From: Marinobacter azerbaijanicus
GTDB lineage: Bacteria; Pseudomonadota; Gammaproteobacteria; Pseudomonadales; Oleiphilaceae
Assembly: GCF_030250645.1 (NCBI RefSeq)
Contig: NZ_JASSVS010000001.1
Span: 248,001 to 312,000 of the forward strand
Direction of reading: 5' to 3'
DNA: 64,000 nt
Made by a program: the position numbers and the translations under genes. Each line of letters starts with the position of its first letter. Within the stretch, counting starts at the first letter, position 1. Of this stretch, positions 1 to 8,586 are shown in pieces. A model generated the notes under the pieces. It was not told where the DNA came from and made no database searches. It saw only the letters and a list, made by a program, of their open reading frames with translations.

Positions 1-24
1 CCTCATTGGAAGTTAGGTGTCAAT

Positions 25-768
25 ATGAAACATATCGTAATTGTAGGTGCCACGTCTGCAATGGCGCATGAATGCGCGAGGATCTGGGCAGAGCAAGAGG
101 CAACTCATTTTAGCCTAGTAGGTCGCAGCGCAGAGAGGCTCCAGAGAGTAGCGGATGATCTGAAGGCTCGAAGCCCCGGATCTGATGTTACTATTCTGGC
201 AACAGATTTCCTCTCTCCAGAAGCCATTCAGGCAACCGTAGATGAGACAACGAGCAACCGAAGGATAGATATCGCTTTGATTGCTCATGGCTCGCTTCCG
301 GATCAGAATAACTGTCAAATAGACCTCAATGTTTGTGCGGACTCGCTTGCCGTAAACGGCCTATCCCCTGCATTATTTGCCGAGGCTTTGGCAGGCAAAA
401 TGGAAGATGTCAACTATGGCTCATTGGCAATTATTGGCTCTGTTGCGGGTGACCGGGGCAGGAAATCAAACTATTCATACGGAGCAGCAAAGGGCCTCGT
501 TGAGAGGTATACTCAGGGGCTGCAGCATCGATTCGCTGGGACGGGTGTAACAGTGACACTAATCAAGCCCGGTCCGACAGCAACACCTATGACCAAAGAA
601 ATGCAGCTGGAGGGTACTAACCTTGCAAAACCTGTGGACGTGGCCACTGCTATAGTTGGCGCTATCCATAAAAACCGATTAACTATCTATGCACCAGAAA
701 AATGGCGGATCATAATGCTAGTAATAAAACACATGCCATCCTTTATTTTCAATAAACTTAATATTTAA
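25..768 (+). CDS. SDR-family NAD(P)-dependent reductase
   Basis: Complete 247-residue short-chain dehydrogenase/reductase. The N-terminal nucleotide-binding motif GATSAMA (residues 8-14) is a variant of TGxxxGxG. The catalytic set is N111, S139, Y152 and K156 (YGAAK). A hydrophobic C-terminal stretch ends in IFNKLNI. Length and the atypical glycine motif resemble DprE2-like keto-sugar reductases, so a role in reducing a 2-keto sugar or another polysaccharide precursor is plausible but inferred. It is the only plus-strand gene at the left end of the exopolysaccharide locus and converges on the glycosyltransferase at 875-1882. Its partner, if any, would lie left of the window. Confidence 0.8.
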   Translation: MKHIVIVGATSAMAHECARIWAEQEATHFSLVGRSAERLQRVADDLKARSPGSDVTILATDFLSPEAIQATVDETTSNRRIDIALIAHGSLPDQNNCQIDLNVCADSLAVNGLSPALFAEALAGKMEDVNYGSLAIIGSVAGDRGRKSNYSYGAAKGLVERYTQGLQHRFAGTGVTVTLIKPGPTATPMTKEMQLEGTNLAKPVDVATAIVGAIHKNRLTIYAPEKWRIIMLVIKHMPSFIFNKLNI

Positions 769-874
769 CGACTACCACCTTATCAAAAGACTTGGTATAG
801 AACACAATAGTTAATATATTTTCTCTATCGGATACACGATTATTTTCGTAATTTCGCCAATCGAACTCTGTAAA

Positions 875-1882
875 TTAACGGCATCCCTCAATACTTTTTA
901 TCTGTTCATTTATATCTATGAAACGATTCTCCCAGTCGCCCTTTAGCTCAACTTTTCCATCAATTACGTTAGCCACCATACTATCAGAAACTGCCAAGCA
1001 GCATTTAATGCTTTCTTCTATATTCCGAGAATCATTCTTAGTATAAACAGCAATATTATTAAAGTAATCTCTCAATGTAGCGGTATCACTAAGTATAAGT
1101 GGCTTATTAAATGATATTGCCTCATAGGCCCCACAGTTTAATATCAAATCTTTTTTTGTTAGCACAACTACTAGATCTGAATTCTCCATCAGGCTCAGAT
1201 AATCTTCATCAGACACGAAACCAGTGAATATGGTGCTGGTCTCTACATTTTCATCAAGACTTCTATTTCGAAATATTTTTTTATAGTTTCCCGTCAAATA
1301 GCATACATATTCAGGCATTCTACGTGACGCTTCAATTATTGCGTCAATCGGTTCATCAGGATCAAACATAGTCACAAACATGATCTGTGGTTTATCAAGT
1401 TCTTGCATGAATCCCGGGCGAGCTCTTGGTTTTCCAGCTCTAAGTTCAGGAATCTTGTCTTGTAGGACAGCCGCCCTTCCACCCATCTTTTGGCACAATT
1501 CCTTAATCTCTTCATTTGTAACTATGGTAAGATCCGCTTTTCGTATGGTTAGTCGACTTAAGTAGTGAAAAAGTCGCCATTTTGCGGATGATGACTGAAT
1601 TGTTTCAAGCTTAAGGTTTGAGTGTCGATCGACAATTAACCGGAAGCGGAAAAATGGTCGTATTACAACCAGAAAAGAAGTCAAAACAATAGACGGATTC
1701 TGACAAAACAGTAGAGATGGCCTCAACTTTATTAAACGAATAATTGTCAGAAAAGACAAAATCGGGTACCGAACAAACCTATTAGCATCTAGCAATATTG
1801 GGTGATAGCTTGCCCCAAACTCCCTCGCTAGCTCTCTTGACCTTCTATGATCTTCCCAGGAAATCCATAACCGATTCGACAT
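875..1882 (-). CDS. Glycosyltransferase, GT4-like
   Basis: Putative cytoplasmic glycosyltransferase of 335 residues. The reading frame is open upstream to 1957, but that would overlap the neighbouring gene. The ATG at 1882 (protein beginning MSNRLWISWEDHRRS) leaves a 34-base gap and suits the family. A two-domain GT-B layout is suggested: an N-terminal half with several hydrophobic strands, and a C-terminal half with FTGFVSDEDYLSLMENSDLV followed by a short acidic and glycine stretch typical of the donor-site region. Donor and acceptor cannot be told. The DNA is clearly AT-richer than the rest of the locus, which suggests separate acquisition. It is the last gene of the minus-strand operon. 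Confidence 0.75.
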   Translation of the reverse strand: MSNRLWISWEDHRRSRELAREFGASYHPILLDANRFVRYPILSFLTIIRLIKLRPSLLFCQNPSIVLTSFLVVIRPFFRFRLIVDRHSNLKLETIQSSSAKWRLFHYLSRLTIRKADLTIVTNEEIKELCQKMGGRAAVLQDKIPELRAGKPRARPGFMQELDKPQIMFVTMFDPDEPIDAIIEASRRMPEYVCYLTGNYKKIFRNRSLDENVETSTIFTGFVSDEDYLSLMENSDLVVVLTKKDLILNCGAYEAISFNKPLILSDTATLRDYFNNIAVYTKNDSRNIEESIKCCLAVSDSMVANVIDGKVELKGDWENRFIDINEQIKSIEGCR

Positions 1883-1916
1883 TAAAACTACCACATATTT
1901 GATGACGTAATATAAA

Positions 1917-3140
1917 CTAGGAATGAATATTTTGAACAAAATAACCTTTCTTTCCATAGAAAGGGTTGTTGTCTATAGTACAACAAACTGAAATCTTAAA
2001 CCCCGTTCTTTTTTCAATTGCATTAGCCACATACTCCTCAATCGACTCTAGGCCATCGAGCGAATGAGTATTCAATGCAATTTCGAAAACCCCATAATCC
2101 TTCTGCAATACAACAAAACCAAAAATCACGGATTCTTTTTTCATATAGGCATCAAGTTCGTCGGCAAAAGCTACAGAATGAAACTTATCGCTTCTGGTTA
2201 CAAAAGCGAACCGGTTAATTGAGCGCCCCTCTAAACACAGTATTTCTTTCTGATCCCCCAACTTATTGCAGGAATTACTTTCGATTAACGCTGCATCGCC
2301 TTGCTGATAGTTTATTAGCATTTGACTCCTACGTGATACATCACTGACCAAAATGGAGTCTCCGCTGGCAGAAACGATCAGCCAAGGATTCACTAAATGC
2401 CGGTGGCCGACTGAACACTCAAATGCAATTATGTCAAATTCCGTTGTTCCGTACTCCTCAGCAACAGGCGCCTTGAATACTTTGCTTATAAACGCTTTCT
2501 GGCTCGGAAGTATTGTTTCGGCCGTACAAACGACACACCTAGGTGAATTAAACTGAACCTTTTCAGAATAGAGAATGCGAGCAGCTTCCAGAAGCAAGGA
2601 TGAATAACCGTAAAGGTAATCTGGGCTCCACTCCAGCAGTTGCTCAATATCCTTGACTGAATTCATCCCAACGGGATGAAATACCCTCCGGTTCATGACA
2701 AAGTTTTTCGCTATCTGCTTGATGCCTCCTGCCTCCCGCCTACCCCACAATCGGGCCTCGCGCTCGCCAAGCTTCACACCATAATGCCTAAAACAATAAT
2801 CCCTGACCCCCAACATCCTGCCGAGCTCACTCCGACTCAGCGACACATGGGTTGGCTCTCCAGTGGTACCTGCGGTATGACGACCAAAACGACCGATCTT
2901 TTTCCCTGACCCTTGGCTGTCTTGTTCCCTCAAAGTCTGCTTGGACAACGGAGGTGAACTGAACAGCTTTGCAAGGCTCGTAACCTCCTCTCCAGCGGCA
3001 TTTAGAGGCTGATATTTACGAAGCAGCCTTTCCAGCTCATTGTTTCGTTCAGCCTCGGGCAGCGCCCACAAGGCCTCAACCTCTTTCCGGTACTTGGAAA
3101 CCCGCAAGCCCATGCAGAGAAAAAACAAGCGCGTGAGCAT
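1917..3140 (-). CDS. Adenylate-forming enzyme, PaaK/CapK-like
   Basis: AMP-binding protein related to phenylacetate-CoA ligase and CapK, often found in exopolysaccharide clusters. The phosphate-binding loop is seen as HTAGTTGEPTHVSLS, and a later EEYGTTEFD motif matches the A5-type region that contacts the adenine and acid. The substrate is unknown; activation of an acyl group for polysaccharide or lipid modification is an inference from context. The frame is open to 3254, but the ATG at 3140 lies 17 bases after the upstream stop codon and removes an implausible overlap, giving 407 residues. The 3' end precedes the glycosyltransferase by 34 bases. Confidence 0.75.
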   Translation of the reverse strand: MLTRLFFLCMGLRVSKYRKEVEALWALPEAERNNELERLLRKYQPLNAAGEEVTSLAKLFSSPPLSKQTLREQDSQGSGKKIGRFGRHTAGTTGEPTHVSLSRSELGRMLGVRDYCFRHYGVKLGEREARLWGRREAGGIKQIAKNFVMNRRVFHPVGMNSVKDIEQLLEWSPDYLYGYSSLLLEAARILYSEKVQFNSPRCVVCTAETILPSQKAFISKVFKAPVAEEYGTTEFDIIAFECSVGHRHLVNPWLIVSASGDSILVSDVSRRSQMLINYQQGDAALIESNSCNKLGDQKEILCLEGRSINRFAFVTRSDKFHSVAFADELDAYMKKESVIFGFVVLQKDYGVFEIALNTHSLDGLESIEEYVANAIEKRTGFKISVCCTIDNNPFYGKKGYFVQNIHS

Positions 3141-3157
3141 GTATCTGAGTTTACGAA

Positions 3158-4294
3158 TCACGTTTTCTGCCCCGCAACGGTGTTGTAAAGTGACAGGTAA
3201 TTGTTTGTCATCGCCTCTGCCGAGTAATCTCTCACCACCGCCTGTGCCGCCCACTCGGTTTTCTTTTTAAGGCAGGAGTTGTGCAACAAAGCAATCATGG
3301 CATCTGCAAGTTCTGCCGGTTCGATGGACTGGGTAATATGCCCACCCTTACCGTAACCAAGGGCTTTGGGCATCTCACCAACCGCAGACACCAATACCGG
3401 CGTTTCAATAGCCATGGCCTCGAGCAATGTAATTGGCAAGCCTTCCGTAAGCGACGGCATAACCAGTAATCGGGCCTGTTTCAGTAAAGCGGGAACATTG
3501 CTGCAGTAGCCGGGCATTAAGACTGCCTCACTGAGATCCAACTCTGCGGTCAGACCCTCCAATGCATCCCGTTGCTTGCCTTCACCCACCAGAATCAACC
3601 CTGCCCCTGGGAACTCGCTTTTCACTTTATGGAAAGCACGCAACAGATGATCGAAGCCTTTCTCGCGAGACAGACGGCCGATACCAAGGATCACGAGTTC
3701 ATGGCTGTTGATAAACTGTTGGATCTGGTCTTCAAGCGCAACGGTGGACCGCTTTTTCAGATCAGCTATATTCAGGCCATTTGGGATGACCCTGATGTTC
3801 AGGGAAGCGCGCGAACGTTCCGGGATCTCCCCTTTCATTGCTTCCGCGACAAGCACCACACCATCCATACGGTAAATTGCAACGCGGTCGATGCACTCGT
3901 AGACCCACATTTTGCTGAAACGCCTGGCGTGAACGTATCCGTGCAACGTTGTTATGGAGGGGATCTTCCGGAGAAACCTCGGGAACAATCCAATCAGTAC
4001 GTTAAACTTGAATCCATGGGAGTGCAGGAACTGGTAGTTCTTCGCCTGCGCCCATTTGATAATGCGCCAGGCCTCTTTGAGGTTGAGCCCGGGAGTCATC
4101 CTCCACGCCATTACCGGTAAGCCCAATCTCTTTGCCTCTGACTCGATTGGCTTCTCCTCAATATGAGGCTCGCCGGCGCTCAGAATCATAGGTTCATGGC
4201 CTCGGTTCAACTGTTCCTGCACCAGGTTCAGCAGCATTTTCTCCGCACCGTAAAGGCCACCGCTATCAATCAGGTGTAGTACTTTGAGTCCCAT
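3158..4294 (-). CDS. Glycosyltransferase family 4
   Basis: GT-B glycosyltransferase of 378 residues. The N-terminus MGLKVLHLIDSGGLYGAEKM carries the glycine-rich acceptor-side loop of GT4 enzymes. The C-terminal domain has LGIGRLSREKGFDHLLRAF and the E-x7-E signature within TEGLPITLLEAMA, which binds the nucleotide-sugar donor. The enzyme should retain anomeric configuration and add one sugar to the lipid-linked repeat unit in the cytoplasm. It follows the GT2 gene by 7 bases and precedes the adenylate-forming gene by 17, consistent with one operon. The specific sugar is unknown. Confidence 0.9.
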   Translation of the reverse strand: MGLKVLHLIDSGGLYGAEKMLLNLVQEQLNRGHEPMILSAGEPHIEEKPIESEAKRLGLPVMAWRMTPGLNLKEAWRIIKWAQAKNYQFLHSHGFKFNVLIGLFPRFLRKIPSITTLHGYVHARRFSKMWVYECIDRVAIYRMDGVVLVAEAMKGEIPERSRASLNIRVIPNGLNIADLKKRSTVALEDQIQQFINSHELVILGIGRLSREKGFDHLLRAFHKVKSEFPGAGLILVGEGKQRDALEGLTAELDLSEAVLMPGYCSNVPALLKQARLLVMPSLTEGLPITLLEAMAIETPVLVSAVGEMPKALGYGKGGHITQSIEPAELADAMIALLHNSCLKKKTEWAAQAVVRDYSAEAMTNNYLSLYNTVAGQKT

Positions 4295-4301
4295 ACCGAG
4301 G

Positions 4302-5459
4302 TTAACCCTTCCTTGGATTCCAGATAACTTTCTTCTCGCCCTTCAGAAAGGCAACACAGGCCTTATAGGAGGCCATGTTCAGCAGCATGAAATAATAAGG
4401 TATCGAATAGATGACAGACAGTGACTCGCCCCCGGTTTCCCGCTTGTGGCCGGTCCAGGCCAGGGCGAGGAAGACGACCAGGCCGAGAAATGCCAGGGTG
4501 TAGATGCCCCGGGCAGGAGCCAGCAACAACGTGGCCAGTGCCAGCGTGGCCAAAGGTATGAACGCGGCGTAGCGTAGCAGTTTGTGGGAGATCAACTGCC
4601 AGGCGAACACCGGGTCCCGTAGGGGGTTCATCAGGTGCCGCATATCTTTCAGTGCCCACAAGGCGCGGAGGCTGACCCTCACCCGCATGCTGAATTCGCT
4701 GTCACTGTCGTTCAGGGCTTCTTCCTTCAGCAGGGCCCGGGGTTCGTAGATAACCCGGTAGCCCTGCTCTACCACTTTCAGCGGCTGTACGAAGTCGGGA
4801 AGCTGGTCGGCGTTCAGGGGCTGGTAGAGTGTTTTGCGCATCGCGTCGATTCCGCCATCCACGCCTACCACGGAACCTAATCTGGTTTCCTGCTCCCGCA
4901 GCCAGTTCTCGTAATTCATGTAGGCGCTGCAACCGTCGCCCACCAGGGAACCGTCGTCGTTCACGTAGACCATTTTGCCGGTGACATAGCCCACATCCGG
5001 GTCAGCGAAATTGCTGCACAACCGACTTACGGCCTGCGCGTCCCACTGGGAGTTGGCATCGGAAAACAGGATGATATCACCGGTGGTTTCCGGTACCAGC
5101 GTATTCAGGCCGGCGGTCTTGCCCTGTCTCGGTACCTGGCGGAACAGGCGAATCGGAAAGCGGGCGGAAGCTGCCACGCGCTCTATGATCTCGTCGGTGC
5201 CATCGTCGGATTCATCCGAGATAACGAGGACCTCCAGCTTGTCTGAGGGATAGTCGAGCGCCAGCTTGTTCAGTAGAGTGGCCTCGATATCCTTTGCCTC
5301 GTTGTAGGCGGCAATGAGTATGGACACCTTTGGCTGGTAATCGTCATTGGCTTTTACAGGCTTGGGGCGCAGTGACGCCAACGCCTTTGCCATCAGCGGG
5401 TATCCAAAATAGACGTAGAACAGCAGTAACAGGGACAGCCAGAATAACGGGACTAGCAT
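4302..5459 (-). CDS. Glycosyltransferase family 2, membrane-associated
   Basis: Processive-type GT2 enzyme of 385 residues. An N-terminal membrane segment (LVPLFWLSLLLLFYVYF) precedes the GT-A domain, with VSILIAAYNEAKDIEATLLN, a DDGTD motif, ILFSDANSQWD as the DxD-like region and VGVDGGIDAMRK. Three or four hydrophobic helices close the protein. The open frame extends to 5633, but the ATG at 5459 overlaps the deacetylase stop codon by 7 bases (ATGCTAG), a typical coupled start. It probably extends or polymerises the exopolysaccharide at the inner membrane. Confidence 0.9.
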   Translation of the reverse strand: MLVPLFWLSLLLLFYVYFGYPLMAKALASLRPKPVKANDDYQPKVSILIAAYNEAKDIEATLLNKLALDYPSDKLEVLVISDESDDGTDEIIERVAASARFPIRLFRQVPRQGKTAGLNTLVPETTGDIILFSDANSQWDAQAVSRLCSNFADPDVGYVTGKMVYVNDDGSLVGDGCSAYMNYENWLREQETRLGSVVGVDGGIDAMRKTLYQPLNADQLPDFVQPLKVVEQGYRVIYEPRALLKEEALNDSDSEFSMRVRVSLRALWALKDMRHLMNPLRDPVFAWQLISHKLLRYAAFIPLATLALATLLLAPARGIYTLAFLGLVVFLALAWTGHKRETGGESLSVIYSIPYYFMLLNMASYKACVAFLKGEKKVIWNPRKG

Positions 5460-6376
5460 GGTGAAGCGGATTCCATTCTGTTGTGGCCGGCGGTTGCCGG
5501 TGGTTCCTTCTCCAGCAGTCGCTGGTTTCTCAGTACGTCGCCCATGGCGGTAAAACGGAAGTGCCCCAACAGTTGGTCCAGCCGGTGTTCGCATACCTCC
5601 AGGTTGTTGTAATGCCGGAAGCGGGAAAACCATTTTACGTCCAGCCTGGGCTGGCCCGGGTCCACTTCCCAGGGGTGGAGGTAGAACACGAATGGCTGGC
5701 CCTGGCGGTTGATGCTTCCGAGGCCCCAGCGGCTGAACCAGTAAGGGAACAACCGGAAATAGCCACCGCCGGCGATGGGCAGTGTATAACCGGGGAACTT
5801 CAGTGTGCTGAGGGGAAACTCGGCCAGTTCATAACCTTTGTCGGTCGTTAACCGATGTGGCCATCGCGGTGTGCCTGGCATGCCATACCGGTCGTGGTGT
5901 ACCGGGAATATGGAAGAATCCCAGACAAACCCTTCCTCTGCCAGTATGTCCAGAGCCCAGCGGGACTGGTTGGTAATGGAGTAACTGGCGGCGCGATACC
6001 CGGTGATGGGTTCGCCGGTTATGTCTTCGAGGATCTGTTTGGAGCGACGGGTCTCTTCGCGAAATACTTCTGGCGTCTGGTCGTAGATCAGTTGGTGGCT
6101 ATAACCATGGCTGGCCACCTCGTGCCCTGCTTTCTGGATGTCGCGAACCAGCTGGGGTGATTTTTCGGCCACCCAGCCGAGGGTGAAGAAGGTTGCCCGG
6201 GTGTTGTGTCGCTCAAGCAATTCCAGCAACCGATGGGTGTTAGCCTCTACCCGGTACTCCATGGAGTGCCAGTCTTCACGGCGTACGGCTTCAGCCAGTG
6301 CAGCGACCTGGAAGTAATCTTCCACATCGATAGTGAGGGCGTTTTCTATCCGGCTGATGTCGGCATTGCTGTTCAT
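5453..6376 (-). CDS. XrtA-associated polysaccharide deacetylase
   Basis: NodB-type carbohydrate esterase of 307 residues with the C-terminal extension (DUF3473) of exosortase-locus deacetylases. The catalytic/metal site is visible: LTIDVEDYF with D17 and D20, H90 and H94 in ASHGYSH, RAASYSI, and a late FYLHPWE motif. It should remove N-acetyl groups from the exopolysaccharide during or before export. No signal peptide is evident. It lies between the barrel gene and the GT2 gene, where such loci usually place it, although the ExeA-like ATPase gene commonly found just before it is absent. Confidence 0.92.
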   Translation of the reverse strand: MNSNADISRIENALTIDVEDYFQVAALAEAVRREDWHSMEYRVEANTHRLLELLERHNTRATFFTLGWVAEKSPQLVRDIQKAGHEVASHGYSHQLIYDQTPEVFREETRRSKQILEDITGEPITGYRAASYSITNQSRWALDILAEEGFVWDSSIFPVHHDRYGMPGTPRWPHRLTTDKGYELAEFPLSTLKFPGYTLPIAGGGYFRLFPYWFSRWGLGSINRQGQPFVFYLHPWEVDPGQPRLDVKWFSRFRHYNNLEVCEHRLDQLLGHFRFTAMGDVLRNQRLLEKEPPATAGHNRMESASPC

Positions 6377-6392
6377 GGATACGCTCCCCTAC

Positions 6393-7679
6393 TCAGAAGA
6401 ATTGATAGTTAAGGGAAACCGCAACCCAGTTCTCATCATATTCCCTGGACGGAATGTCACTGGTCTTTTGCTGATGCCCGATCGCCGAGCGAACCTCCAT
6501 CCGGGTACTCAGCCGGTAATCAAGACCGAGAGACACCGAAACCAGGTCGTTTTCAGAACCTTCATCTTCAAATCGCTGATGTTCGTAGGCGGCATCGGTG
6601 AACCAGGAAAGCAATTCGGTCACCGGCCGCGAATAGCGCAGGTTAATACCACTTCGTTCTTCGCGGTCACCTGACTGTACGTAATCACTGCGGCTCGCAG
6701 AAAGTTCTGCCCCGAAAGCAGAGCCGTTGCTGAATCGGTTGTTGTAGCCGGCCCTTACAGTGGTCACTTCCACGGCGGAGGTTTCGGTGAGGTTGAAGTT
6801 GAAGTCCTCAAACTGGAGCCCCAGGGTGGACGTCTGGTCCGTTAGCCGGCGATCGGCATTCAGGGTAAATTCACTACTGGGCGTGATTTCCCGCCCCAGG
6901 CTGAAAGTTCCGGTAACGCCGTCGCTGGAAACTTTCCGGCTGCCCAGCCGCGTCTCCTGGCGGTTTGCACCGAGGGACCCGCTTACCCGGGTTGTTGCCC
7001 AGACCTTGTTAAATGTGGCAACAGCGGATTCGCGGTCCAACTCCTCCTGGGTATCCAGCTCTGTACGTTCTGCCGTAACTGATAACCCACCCTGTAGTGT
7101 TTGGCTGAAGCTGTGGTTATACGCGACTACTCCGCTAACACGTTCACTGTCCGGCTCTTCCGGTTCCTCAAATTCGGTGTTTTCATAGGTGGCGGAGAAC
7201 TGGAGTTGGTCGATCTGGGTCAGTTGCAGCGTGTATACCGGGCCGGTGCGGAATACGTTCTTGCGAGTGCGGTTTTCCTGGGTGTCGGCCTGACGGTTGT
7301 CCCGGTTGACCTGGCTTACAGTGTTTGAAGCCTGCCATATCAATCCCTTGGCCAGCTCACACTGCCCTCGCAGGCTACCGTTGGCAAACGCCTCGGAGTC
7401 AAAGGCATCGTCGTGCCAGTAGGTGTAACCAACCCGCATGTCCACCGAGGACGTGCATTGGCCAGGGTCGCTCAGATGCTGGAAGTTCAGGTTTACCTGG
7501 GTTTCCAGGTCGCTCTGCTCATCTGACGAGGTACGGCGGGCATTGTCCGAGAAGCGGTTATCAATACCGCCCGACAGGCTATTGGTGGCTGCAATCGCCG
7601 GGCCTGTTGTTGCTATCAGCAAGCCGGTGCCGATGGAGGCAATCCACCGGATCTTCCCTGATCCGAACACATCAACCAT
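6393..7679 (-). CDS. XrtA-system outer-membrane beta-barrel protein
   Basis: A 428-residue exported protein matching the PEP-CTERM-system-associated barrel family (TIGR03016 type). A signal peptide (residues 1-31, ending PAIAA before TNS) is followed by a long series of amphipathic strands rich in alternating polar residues, arginine, serine and threonine. The last strand, ENWAVSLNYQFF, ends in phenylalanine as outer-membrane barrels do. Its role is unproved; position next to the export genes suggests it helps secrete or anchor the polysaccharide. Its start overlaps the kinase-like gene by 8 bases, implying translational coupling. Confidence 0.85.
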   Translation of the reverse strand: MVDVFGSGKIRWIASIGTGLLIATTGPAIAATNSLSGGIDNRFSDNARRTSSDEQSDLETQVNLNFQHLSDPGQCTSSVDMRVGYTYWHDDAFDSEAFANGSLRGQCELAKGLIWQASNTVSQVNRDNRQADTQENRTRKNVFRTGPVYTLQLTQIDQLQFSATYENTEFEEPEEPDSERVSGVVAYNHSFSQTLQGGLSVTAERTELDTQEELDRESAVATFNKVWATTRVSGSLGANRQETRLGSRKVSSDGVTGTFSLGREITPSSEFTLNADRRLTDQTSTLGLQFEDFNFNLTETSAVEVTTVRAGYNNRFSNGSAFGAELSASRSDYVQSGDREERSGINLRYSRPVTELLSWFTDAAYEHQRFEDEGSENDLVSVSLGLDYRLSTRMEVRSAIGHQQKTSDIPSREYDENWVAVSLNYQFF

Positions 7680-8586
7680 TGATTACGGCTCCTACAAACT
7701 TTTCCGGGTCAAATGCCTGGGCGGCGTTTTCGACGGCGGTAGCGGTTATCTTGCCGTGGGGCACGACCAGCATCGAGTAGTCACACAGCTCACCAAGGAT
7801 GCGGGCATCCGGTGAATCGCTGATGGGCGCGGTATCCAGCACGATAAAGCGGTCCGGGTAGCGGCGGCGGATAGCCTGCAGGAACTGTTTCATGCGGAAT
7901 GAAGTAAAGAATTCTGCCGGTGTTTCGCGCTGGCTACCAGCCGGTATAAGTCGCAGGCGCGGGATGCCCGTGGGGTAGATAATCCGCCCGATGTCATAGT
8001 CCGAGTCTTCCAGAAAGTCCGTCAGGCCGGTTTCCGCAGCCAGATCGAGCTGGGCGTGCAGTGTCGGGTTACGCAGATTGCAGTCGATGATCAGAGCGGT
8101 TTTGGACTGGTCAAAAGCAAAGGCTGCCGCCAGATTCAGGGCCATGAAAGACGAGCCGGCACCCTCGCAGGCTCCGCTGACCACCATGGTGAAATTGTTG
8201 CCGCCAGACACCTCCAGCAGTTTGGTACGCAGATGGCGAAAACGGTTGACCAGGGTCCGGTTCTGCGACTCCGGGTAAATGATGCGCCTCTCGTCCATAT
8301 CGTCATGGGTGAGCCGGCGTGGCTCCTGCATTTTGACGATCTGCTTGCTGATAACATACTTGTCGACAGCGCCGGGGCCCAGTTCCAGGGAGCTCGGAAC
8401 CAGCATGCGGGAATCATCCCACTGGGCGAAGTCGCCACCGTGCGCGCCATCGGAACCCGTGTCCTGCTTCTGAAGCTCGCTTTTTCGCTCTCTTGCCCTG
8501 AAATCCACCGCACGCGTGTTGTCATTCTCGGAGCGGTAATTGGCTTCCATCTCTTCCCTTTCCCGGTCCTGTTTTTGCTCTGTCAT
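7672..8586 (-). CDS. XrtA-associated tyrosine-kinase-like ATPase, degenerate P-loop
   Basis: 304-residue protein of the BY-kinase ATPase fold found in exosortase loci. The frame is open to 8652, but the ATG at 8586 overlaps the chain-length gene stop (TAATG). Residues 1-60 are charged and low-complexity. The Walker A site reads SGACEGAGSS (137-146): the invariant lysine is serine at 145. The Walker A' site reads DCNLRNP (168-174) where DxDxR is usual. The Walker B-like VLDTAPI is kept. The C-terminus lacks a tyrosine cluster. Normally this protein autophosphorylates and controls chain length through the Wzz partner. Here catalysis looks lost or altered, so a structural role is more likely. 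Confidence 0.82.
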   Translation of the reverse strand: MTEQKQDREREEMEANYRSENDNTRAVDFRARERKSELQKQDTGSDGAHGGDFAQWDDSRMLVPSSLELGPGAVDKYVISKQIVKMQEPRRLTHDDMDERRIIYPESQNRTLVNRFRHLRTKLLEVSGGNNFTMVVSGACEGAGSSFMALNLAAAFAFDQSKTALIIDCNLRNPTLHAQLDLAAETGLTDFLEDSDYDIGRIIYPTGIPRLRLIPAGSQRETPAEFFTSFRMKQFLQAIRRRYPDRFIVLDTAPISDSPDARILGELCDYSMLVVPHGKITATAVENAAQAFDPEKFVGAVING

